Part shown: in pieces, positions 52,859 to 59,821 of the stretch
Numbering within the stretch: the first letter of the stretch is position 1
Layout of the letters: the number at the start of each line of letters is the position of its first letter
Source: Massilia sp. Root351
GTDB taxonomy: Bacteria > Pseudomonadota > Gammaproteobacteria > Burkholderiales > Burkholderiaceae_D
Assembly: GCF_001425045.1 (NCBI RefSeq)
Contig: NZ_LMDJ01000012.1
Coordinates: 670,141 to 734,140, forward strand
DNA length: 64,000 bases
Direction: 5' to 3'
Translations under genes and position numbers: made by a program
The notes under the pieces: generated by a model
What the model was told of the DNA's origin: nothing
What the model saw: only the letters and a program-made list of their open reading frames with translations
Database searches by the model: none

Positions 52859-55714
52859 TTACTTGGTGAGGATGAAGCCCTTCAGCTTCGAGAACGCGGT
52901 TTCCAGCAGGTCTTTTTGCTGCGCGTAGTGCTTGTCGTAGTAACCGACGGCTGGCGATGCCGAGGCCGGACGGCCTGCATATGCCAGGCGCTGGCCTGCG
53001 TCCATGCTTTCGAAGATGTTGTGCTGGATCTGGAACCAAGGGCCTTGATTCTGCGGCTCGTCCTGGGCCCATACCACTTCCGCCAGGTTCGGGAACTTCT
53101 TCAGTTCGGCAGCGAACGATTTGTGCGGGAACGGATACAGCTGTTCCACGCGCACGATGGCGGTGTCGGTCTGGCCGCGCGTTTTGCGCGCATTGACCAG
53201 ATCGTAGTAAACCTTGCCCGAGCAGGCGATCACGCGCTTGACCTTCTTGGCGTCGATCTTCTCGTCCACTTCGCCGATCACGGTCTGGAACGCGCCTTTC
53301 GACAGTTCGGTCAGCGGCGAGCCGGCGTCCTTGTTGCGCAGCAGCGATTTCGGCGTCAGGATGACCAGCGGCTTGCGGAACTGGCGCACCATCTGGCGGC
53401 GCAGCAGGTGGAAGATCTGCGACGCGGTGGTTGGCTGCACCACTTGCATGTTGTTGTCTGCGCACAGCTGCAGGAAGCGCTCCGGACGCGCGGACGAGTG
53501 CTCGGGACCCTGGCCTTCGTAACCGTGCGGCAGCATCATCACCAGGCCGGAAGCACGGCCCCACTTCACTTCGCCGGAGCTGATGAACTGGTCGATCACC
53601 ACTTGGGCGCCGTTGACGAAGTCGCCGAACTGGGCTTCCCAGATGGTCAGCGTGTTTGGCTCGGCGGTCGAGTAGCCGTATTCGAAGCCCAGGACGGCTT
53701 CTTCGGACAGCACGGAGTCGATCACGGTAAACGGCGCCTGCGATTCGGACACGTTCTGCAGCGGCACGTAGGTGCCGGCGTCCCAACGCTCGCGGTTCTG
53801 GTCGTGCAGCACGGCGTGGCGGTGCACGAAGGTGCCGCGGCCGGCGTCCTGGCCGGTCAGGCGCACGGCGTAGCCGGACGATACCAGCGAGGCGTAGGCC
53901 AGGTGTTCACCCATGCCCCAGTCCAGGTTCACTTCGCCACGGCCCATGGCGGCGCGGTCGGCCAGTACCTTCTCGACCAGCGAGTGCACTTTGAAGCCTT
54001 CCGGCACGGTGGTGACGCGGGTGGCCAGGCGTTTCAGTTCGGTCGACGGCACGGCGGTGTCGGCCGAATCGGTCCACTTGCGGTTCAGGAACGGCAGCCA
54101 GTCGACGGCGTACTTGTTCTTGAAGTTGGAGATCACTGGATCGACGGTGTGCTTGCCGGCGTCCATGGCGTCGCGGTAGGCGGCCACCATCTTGTCGCCG
54201 CCGTCGGCAGGAATCACGCCTTGTGCGCTCAGCTTGTCGGCGTACAGGCGGCGGGTGCCCGGGTGGGTGGCGATCTTCTTGTACATCAGCGGCTGGGTCA
54301 GCGCTGGCGTATCCTGCTCGTTGTGGCCCAGCTTGCGGTAGCAGATGATGTCGACCACGATATCTTTCTGGAACTGCAGGCGGTAGTCCATGGCGATCTG
54401 CGATGCCAGGACCACGGCTTCAGGATCGTCGGCGTTCACGTGCAGCACCGGCGCTTCGATCATCTTGACGACGTCCGAGCAGTAGATGGTGGAGCGCGCG
54501 TCGCGCGGATCGGAGGTGGTGAAGCCGATCTGGTTGTTGATCACGATGTGAACCGTGCCGCCGGTGCCGTAGCCGCGGGTTTGCGCCAGGTTCAGCGTTT
54601 CCATCACGACGCCCTGGCCTGCGAAGGCGGCGTCGCCGTGCACCAGGATAGGCAGCACTTGCGCGCCGGCCGCGTCGCCGCGGCGGTCCATGCGGGCCTT
54701 GACCGAGCCTTCAACCACCGGGTTGACGATTTCCAGGTGCGACGGGTTGAACGCCAGCGACAGGTGGACCGGGCCGCCTGCGGTGGAGATATCGGACGAG
54801 AAGCCCTGGTGGTATTTCACGTCGCCGGCCGGCAGGTCGTCGCCATGCTTGCCTTCGAATTCTTCGAACAGGTCTTTGGGTGCTTTGCCCAGGGTGTTGA
54901 CCAGCACGTTCAGGCGGCCGCGGTGGGCCATGCCGATAACGATCTCCTGCACGCCTTTTTCGCCGGCGCGCTGGATGATTTCATCGATCGAGGCGATGAA
55001 CGTTTCGCCGCCTTCCAGCGAGAAGCGCTTCTGGCCGACGTACTTGGTGTGCAGATAGCGTTCCAGGCCTTCAGCAGCGGTCAGGCGCTCCAGGATGTGC
55101 TTCTTCTTCTCTGCGGTGAAACTCGGGGTGGAGCGGATCGATTCCAGGCGCTCCTGCAGCCAGCGCTTTTCGGCCGGGTCGGAGATGTACATGTATTCCG
55201 CGCCGATGGAGCGGGTGTAGGTGTCGCGCAGGAAGTTGGTCAGATCGCGCAGGGTCGCGGTTTCAGGACCGAAGTAGGTGTTGCTGATGTTGAAGACGGT
55301 GTCCAGGTCGGCGTCGGTGAAGCCGTAGAAGCTCGGTTCCAGTTCCGGGATCGACGGACGTTCCTGGCGCTGCAGCGGGTCCAGGTTGGCCCAGCGGGAA
55401 CCCAGGTAGCGGTAGGCGGCGATCAGCTGGGTGGCTGCCACGCGCTTGCGGCCCATTTCAGCGTCGGCGGAAGCGACCACGGTGCGGATCGGGCCGGCTT
55501 TGGCGCGTTCTGCGAAGGAGGCGATCACGGAGGCGTGGGCGACGTCCGGCTTGTTGGAGCCGTCGACTGCTGGCACGTGCTGCATGGAATCGAAGTACGC
55601 GCGCCAGTTATCGGGCACGGAACCTGGGTTGTCGAGATAGGCCTCGTACAGTTCTTCAACGTACGGTGCATTCCCACCGAACAGGTAGGAGTTGGACGAC
55701 TGCTGCTGCATCAT
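52859..55714 (-). CDS. odhA: 2-oxoglutarate dehydrogenase E1 component
   Basis: This thiamine-diphosphate enzyme decarboxylates 2-oxoglutarate in the TCA cycle. The protein (951 aa) has the N-terminal SNSYLFGGNAPYVEELYEAYL motif that binds E2, the IVIGMAHRGRLNVL segment, the TPP-binding GDAAFAGQGVV...NNQIGFTT region and the C-terminal LPHGYEGQGPEHSSAR. ATG 55714 is preceded by AAGGTGAG with a 5-base gap; the GTG at 55723 lies inside that site. It leads the odhA-odhB-pspC-lpdA operon. Confidence 0.97.
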   Translation of the reverse strand: MMQQQSSNSYLFGGNAPYVEELYEAYLDNPGSVPDNWRAYFDSMQHVPAVDGSNKPDVAHASVIASFAERAKAGPIRTVVASADAEMGRKRVAATQLIAAYRYLGSRWANLDPLQRQERPSIPELEPSFYGFTDADLDTVFNISNTYFGPETATLRDLTNFLRDTYTRSIGAEYMYISDPAEKRWLQERLESIRSTPSFTAEKKKHILERLTAAEGLERYLHTKYVGQKRFSLEGGETFIASIDEIIQRAGEKGVQEIVIGMAHRGRLNVLVNTLGKAPKDLFEEFEGKHGDDLPAGDVKYHQGFSSDISTAGGPVHLSLAFNPSHLEIVNPVVEGSVKARMDRRGDAAGAQVLPILVHGDAAFAGQGVVMETLNLAQTRGYGTGGTVHIVINNQIGFTTSDPRDARSTIYCSDVVKMIEAPVLHVNADDPEAVVLASQIAMDYRLQFQKDIVVDIICYRKLGHNEQDTPALTQPLMYKKIATHPGTRRLYADKLSAQGVIPADGGDKMVAAYRDAMDAGKHTVDPVISNFKNKYAVDWLPFLNRKWTDSADTAVPSTELKRLATRVTTVPEGFKVHSLVEKVLADRAAMGRGEVNLDWGMGEHLAYASLVSSGYAVRLTGQDAGRGTFVHRHAVLHDQNRERWDAGTYVPLQNVSESQAPFTVIDSVLSEEAVLGFEYGYSTAEPNTLTIWEAQFGDFVNGAQVVIDQFISSGEVKWGRASGLVMMLPHGYEGQGPEHSSARPERFLQLCADNNMQVVQPTTASQIFHLLRRQMVRQFRKPLVILTPKSLLRNKDAGSPLTELSKGAFQTVIGEVDEKIDAKKVKRVIACSGKVYYDLVNARKTRGQTDTAIVRVEQLYPFPHKSFAAELKKFPNLAEVVWAQDEPQNQGPWFQIQHNIFESMDAGQRLAYAGRPASASPAVGYYDKHYAQQKDLLETAFSKLKGFILTK

Positions 55715-55741
55715 ATTGCTCACCTTTCTTCGCGCTTCGCG

Positions 55742-55759
55742 AGATTAGCGGGTTAATCT
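55742..55759. promoter_or_regulatory. Inverted repeat AGATTA-N6-TAATCT upstream of odhA
   Basis: The 211-base region between odhA and the LysR gene holds a 6-bp inverted repeat 28 bases before the odhA ATG, and TTAGCGG occurs twice (55745-55751 and 55786-55792). Either could be an operator for odhA control; I cannot assign a regulator. Confidence 0.3.
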
Positions 55760-55925
55760 AACCTTCCGCGACACGGCCTGACCGGTTAGCGGATTGCACA
55801 TCAAGTTGTGGGGAAGGACTCGGTAATACGGTAGTTAAAAAAAAACGGTCGCTAAGGATAGCACGCGGTATTGTGTTCGAACAACCATACAAACACGAAA
55901 AATTGCGGGATAGGCAGGGTGTCAA

Positions 55926-56870
55926 TCATGTCTTTTCCATAATTGGTATGCTGGCGGCGAGCCACGCCGGGTCGTGGGCGAACCAGCCCAGCAGGTGGTC
56001 GATCATGGCGCGCAGGGCCGGCGGCATGTGCTCGCGCGAAGTGTAAATGCCGTAAATCCCCATGCGTTGCGGACGCCAGCCCGGCAGCAGTTCCACCAGC
56101 CGGCCCGATGCCAGCAGCGGCGCGGCGGCAAAGCGCGGCTGCAGGGCAACGCCGGCGCCCTCCACCGCCGCCGCCAGCAGCGCCATCGACTCGTTGGCGG
56201 ACAGATTCCCGCCAACGGGGACCTGCAGTCCGGCCCCGCCACCCTCGATCGGCCCGCCGGCCGGATCGAAGCGCCACACGCTCTTGCCGAAATAGCTATA
56301 TGTCAGACAGTTGTGCTGCGCCAGCCCGGCCGGCTGCTGCGGCGCTGGCCGCTCAGCCAGGTAGGATGGCGCCGCCACCACCACGGAATCGCAGTCGCCC
56401 AGGCGGCGCGCGATCATATTGGCTTCCAGGCCGTTGGTGATGCGGATGGCCAGGTCGATGCGCTGCTCGACCAGGTTGACGGCGCGGTTGTCCACCTGCA
56501 AATCGATGGCGGTGCGCGGGTAGCGGCGCAGGAAATCGGTCACCGCCCCGGCAAGGGCGGCCTGGGCCAGCGAGTGCGAACTGGCCAGGCGCAGCAGGCC
56601 GTGCGGCGTTTCCGGCTCGCCGGCTGCGCTCATGCCGGCCGCCAGGGCCAGCATCTCGCGGCACCGCGCCAGCGTGACCTCTCCGGCCGCCGTCAAACTG
56701 ACGCGCCGCGTGGTGCGGTGCAGCAGGCGCGCGCCGCACCATTCTTCCATTTCCGCCAGGTAGCGCGTGACCATGGCGCGCGACATGTCCAGCGCGTCCG
56801 CCGCCGCAATCATGCTGCCCCGTTCCGCGATCTCCTTGAATACCTGCGCCGCCGTCAGCCTGTCCATCAT
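55926..56870 (-). CDS. LysR-family transcriptional regulator
   Basis: This 314-residue regulator has the N-terminal winged helix-turn-helix (FKEIAERGSMIAAADALDMSRAMVTRYLAEMEEWCGARLLHRTTRR) and a periplasmic-binding-like effector domain. It belongs to the subgroup with RTTRRVSLTAAGE, close to the CrgA/AaeR type. Two adjacent ATG codons (56870, 56867) can start it. It is divergent from the MBL-fold gene 100 bases away, the usual layout when a LysR protein controls its neighbour. Confidence 0.9.
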   Translation of the reverse strand: MMDRLTAAQVFKEIAERGSMIAAADALDMSRAMVTRYLAEMEEWCGARLLHRTTRRVSLTAAGEVTLARCREMLALAAGMSAAGEPETPHGLLRLASSHSLAQAALAGAVTDFLRRYPRTAIDLQVDNRAVNLVEQRIDLAIRITNGLEANMIARRLGDCDSVVVAAPSYLAERPAPQQPAGLAQHNCLTYSYFGKSVWRFDPAGGPIEGGGAGLQVPVGGNLSANESMALLAAAVEGAGVALQPRFAAAPLLASGRLVELLPGWRPQRMGIYGIYTSREHMPPALRAMIDHLLGWFAHDPAWLAASIPIMEKT

Positions 56871-56970
56871 TGGTCCGATCCATGCAATTGAGAGTTGCAA
56901 TTTACACTGTTTTTCAGACGAATGGATGGGCTTACACTGGCCTCATCAACTTCCCAACAAGGACTCCACC

Positions 56971-57834
56971 ATGATCAAGCAGACCATCGCCGCCACCGCC
57001 ATCGCGACCGCAAGCGCCGCCGTTTCCGCCGCGCCATTAACGCTGGAGGTATTCAATCCGGGCGAAGCCGCCATTTTCCCGGTTGCCTCCGTGCTGGTAA
57101 AAGGCCAGCAGGACGCGGTATTAATCGATGCCCAGTTTTCACGTGGCGAAGCGCAAAAACTGGTGCAGCAGATTAAAGCCAGCGGCAAGCGCCTGACCAC
57201 CGTTTATGTCAGCCACGGCGATCCGGATTTCTATTTCGGCCTGGACGTGATTAAAGCCGCCTTCCCCGACGCGAAGATTATCGCCACGCCCGGCACCATA
57301 GCCGCCATGGAGAAAAAGGCCGCAGCCAAGGTTGCATATTGGGGCCCCATCCTGAAACAGCATGCCCCGCAATCCATTGTCATGCCGCAAGCGCTGCAGG
57401 GCGATACGATTAAACTGGAAGGCGAAAGCCTGAAAATCGAAGGCTTGACAGGCGCCACGCCCGACCGGACTTTCGTCTGGATACCTGCGATTAAAGCGGT
57501 GGCCGGCGGCGTTGTATTATTTAACGGCTTGCACGTCTGGACCGCCGATACGCAAACCGTTGAATCACGCAAGCAGTGGCTTTCCACGCTGGACCGCATC
57601 GCTGCACTGAAACCGGCGACAGTCGTGCCCGGCCATTTCGCGCCCGGCGTAGCAATGACCCCGGACAGCATAGCTTACACGGCGGATTATTTGCGCAAGT
57701 TCGAAACCGCCATTTCCCAATCCGCCGACTCCGCCGCATTAATCGCAGCAATGAAAACCGCCTACCCTGCCGCTGGCCTGGAAAGCGCCCTGGCCATCAG
57801 CGCCAAGGTCGCCAAAGGGGAGATGAAGTGGTGA
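56971..57834 (+). CDS. Secreted MBL-fold protein with altered metal motif (HGDPDFYFG)
   Basis: This 287-residue periplasmic protein has a Sec signal (AATAIATASAAVSA-A) and a metallo-beta-lactamase fold. Where the family has HxHxDH, it reads YVSHGDPDFYFG: the first His and the Asp remain, while the second and last His are replaced. Later PGH (VVPGHFAP) and the VLFNGLHVWTAD segment remain. Metal binding may therefore be single or changed. Many codons end in A/T (ATT, TTA), unlike most of the window. AAGGA lies 8 bases before the ATG. Its substrate is unknown. The LysR gene next to it is the likely regulator. Confidence 0.85.
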   Translation: MIKQTIAATAIATASAAVSAAPLTLEVFNPGEAAIFPVASVLVKGQQDAVLIDAQFSRGEAQKLVQQIKASGKRLTTVYVSHGDPDFYFGLDVIKAAFPDAKIIATPGTIAAMEKKAAAKVAYWGPILKQHAPQSIVMPQALQGDTIKLEGESLKIEGLTGATPDRTFVWIPAIKAVAGGVVLFNGLHVWTADTQTVESRKQWLSTLDRIAALKPATVVPGHFAPGVAMTPDSIAYTADYLRKFETAISQSADSAALIAAMKTAYPAAGLESALAISAKVAKGEMKW

Positions 57835-57951
57835 TTTGACGCAGTTCGTGCCAGCTTCTGGCTTGATCATGCCAGAGCTGTGCATGGACCGGCGTGCCGG
57901 GCCAGGCGCCGAGGTGGTAAACTCGGCGTTTCACCTGCACGAGTGCACCAC

Positions 57952-59250
57952 ATGCAAACCCTGGAACAGCTGCGCGCCGGCGAATTGCACGGCGCCAGGC
58001 GCCTGAAACTGGCCTGCGGCCTGACTGAATTCCCCACTGAGATTTTTGACCTGGCCGATACGCTGGAGATTCTCGATCTGTCCGGCAACGCCCTCTCCTC
58101 GCTGCCTGCCGATTTGCCGCGCCTTGCCCGCCTCCAGATTATCTTTTGCTCGAACAATCAATTTGCCGAACTGCCGGAAATATTAGGCGCTTGCCCGGAA
58201 CTGCGCATGGTCGGATTCAAGGCCAACCGAATCAATTCAATTTCCTGCCACGCGCTGCCTGCGAAACTGCGCTGGCTGATATTGACGGATAATCGGATCG
58301 CCGATTTACCGTCCGAACTGGGCAACCGGCCTTTGCAGAAATTGATGCTGGCGGGGAATCAATTGCGCACGCTGCCTGCGACTATGGCCGCTTGCACCAC
58401 ATTGGAACTGCTGCGTATTTCGGCCAACAATTTTTCCGCGCTCCCGCCATGGCTGCTGGCATTGCCGCGCCTGAGCTGGCTCGCCTATGCCGGCAATCCT
58501 TTCAGCGCCGGGGCCGAAAAGGAAGCGGAAGATAATCCGATTGCGCACATCCCCTGGAATCAACTGGCATTGGAGAATAGGCTCGGCGAAGGGGCCTCGG
58601 GCCAGATCTATCGTGCGACGCACCTCGGCAAACCCGTTGCCGTCAAACTCTATAAAAGCGCGCTCACCAGCGATGGCTTGCCGGACTGCGAAATGGCGGC
58701 CTGTATCCGCGCCGGCACGCACCCGAGCCTGGTGCCGGTGCTGGGCAAGGTGCCCGATCACCCGCAAGGAATCGCGGCCCTGGTGATGCCGCTGATCGCC
58801 CCCGAATTCACCAACCTGGCCGGCCCGCCCAGCTTCGACAGTTGCACGCGCGACGTCTACCCGGCCGACCAGCGTTTCCTCCTGGGCCACGCGCTCGGCA
58901 TCGCCCAGGGCGTGGCCGCGTCCGCGCGCCATTTGCACGCGCGCGGCATCATGCACGGCGACCTGTACGGGCACAACGTGCTGCATTGCGGCGAAGGATC
59001 TGCCCTGCTGGGCGACTTCGGCGCGGCCAGCTTCCATGAGCCCGGTTCGCCGCTGGCTGGCGCCCTGGAACGTCTCGAAGTCCGCGCTTTCGGCTGCCTG
59101 CTCGAGGAACTGCTGCAGCGCTGCGATGGCGCCGTGCCGGAGCAGCTGGCCCGGTTGCGGGATGACTGCCTGCAGCCCGCGCCGGCGCTCCGGCCGCCGT
59201 TCCACGAGATCGCGCAGCGCCTGCAATCGCTACCGGACAATCACTACTAG
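57952..59250 (+). CDS. Leucine-rich-repeat protein fused to a protein kinase domain
   Basis: This is a 432-residue cytosolic fusion. Residues about 15-190 contain roughly seven LRR units of the ROCO/shoc2 style (LEILDLSGNALSSLPADLPR, LQKLMLAGNQLRTLPATMAA). Residues about 205-425 are a protein-kinase-like fold: the Gly loop GEGASGQIYRAT begins at 212, with Lys232 in AVKLYK, HGDLYGHNVL (Asp337, Asn342) in place of HRD, and Asp355 in GDFGAAS. Catalytic residues are intact, so activity is plausible. The start at 57952 has a weak site. The LRR half is more AT-rich than the kinase half. The stop codon overlaps the first operator-like box of the BlaI gene. Confidence 0.88.
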   Translation: MQTLEQLRAGELHGARRLKLACGLTEFPTEIFDLADTLEILDLSGNALSSLPADLPRLARLQIIFCSNNQFAELPEILGACPELRMVGFKANRINSISCHALPAKLRWLILTDNRIADLPSELGNRPLQKLMLAGNQLRTLPATMAACTTLELLRISANNFSALPPWLLALPRLSWLAYAGNPFSAGAEKEAEDNPIAHIPWNQLALENRLGEGASGQIYRATHLGKPVAVKLYKSALTSDGLPDCEMAACIRAGTHPSLVPVLGKVPDHPQGIAALVMPLIAPEFTNLAGPPSFDSCTRDVYPADQRFLLGHALGIAQGVAASARHLHARGIMHGDLYGHNVLHCGEGSALLGDFGAASFHEPGSPLAGALERLEVRAFGCLLEELLQRCDGAVPEQLARLRDDCLQPAPALRPPFHEIAQRLQSLPDNHY

Positions 59251-59279
59251 ACAATCCGTTCTAGATATTTTATTCTAGA
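59247..59279 (+). promoter_or_regulatory. Three CTAGA/TCTAGA operator-like boxes upstream of the BlaI-type gene
   Basis: CTAGA (59247-59251), TCTAGA (59260-59265) and TCTAGA (59274-59279) lie 13-14 bases apart, each adjacent pair forming an inverted repeat with an 8-base spacer. The last ends 4 bases before the ATG at 59284. BlaI/MecI-type repressors bind such dyads and repress themselves. The first box includes the stop codon of the LRR-kinase gene. Confidence 0.55.
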
Positions 59280-59283
59280 CCGC

Positions 59284-59664
59284 ATGACGACCACCGCCCC
59301 ACCCAAACCGACCGCCTCCGAACTGGAGATGCTGCGCCTGCTGTATGCGCTCGGCCCGGCCACCGCCAAGCAAGTGCATGCCGCCGCCCTTGAAACGCGG
59401 CCGGACATGAACTACGCCACCGTGCTGCGCCTGTTGCAGGTAATGCACACCAAGGGCCTGCTGGCGCGCGACGAGAACCAGCGCGCCCACATCTACGCGC
59501 CGGTGCAGGAACAGGAATCGGTGCAGACCAGCCTGCTGAAAGAGCTGATCCAGAAAGCCTTCTCCGGTTCCGGCAAGGCCCTGGTGCTGGCGGCACTGCG
59601 GGGCGGCCACGTCACGCCGCAAGAACGCCAGGAAATCCAGGACTTGCTGGACAAGGAAGACTAG
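59284..59664 (+). CDS. BlaI/MecI/CopY-family transcriptional repressor
   Basis: This 126-residue winged-helix repressor has the family pattern: PTASELEMLRLLYALGPATAKQVHAA..., then MNYATVLRLLQVMHTKGLL with an Arg-rich wing (RDENQRAHIYAPV) and a C-terminal dimerisation helix (SLLKELIQKAFSGSGKALVLAAL). In the classic system a membrane BlaR1 peptidase cleaves the repressor; here no M56 peptidase or beta-lactamase gene is adjacent. Three dyad boxes overlap its 5' region. Its likely target is its own promoter. Confidence 0.88.
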   Translation: MTTTAPPKPTASELEMLRLLYALGPATAKQVHAAALETRPDMNYATVLRLLQVMHTKGLLARDENQRAHIYAPVQEQESVQTSLLKELIQKAFSGSGKALVLAALRGGHVTPQERQEIQDLLDKED

Positions 59665-59720
59665 GCGTCACCGCAACACCCCCAGGCCGGATTTGCGAAA
59701 GCGTGCGCCATCGGGCTCTG

Positions 59721-59755
59721 CCTGAGCTAAACTACCTTATTGCAAGAGACTCAGG
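59721..59755. repeat. Inverted repeat CCTGAG...CTCAGG before the GGDEF-EAL gene
   Basis: CCTGAG (59721-59726) and CTCAGG (59750-59755) form a 6-bp inverted repeat with a 23-base spacer in the 157-base gap between the BlaI-type gene and the GGDEF-EAL gene. It could be a weak terminator stem or an operator; nothing else is seen in the gap. Confidence 0.25.
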
Positions 59756-59821
59756 CCCAGGCTCGCCGGCAGCCCGGCCGCCCACATTGCCGGCCAACAA
59801 TAACAAGGCAATGGGGGCGAT

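Noticed and set aside
52916..55756. A 946-codon plus-strand open frame opposite odhA
   Set aside because: Composition typical of antisense frames in GC-rich DNA, whereas odhA is certain.
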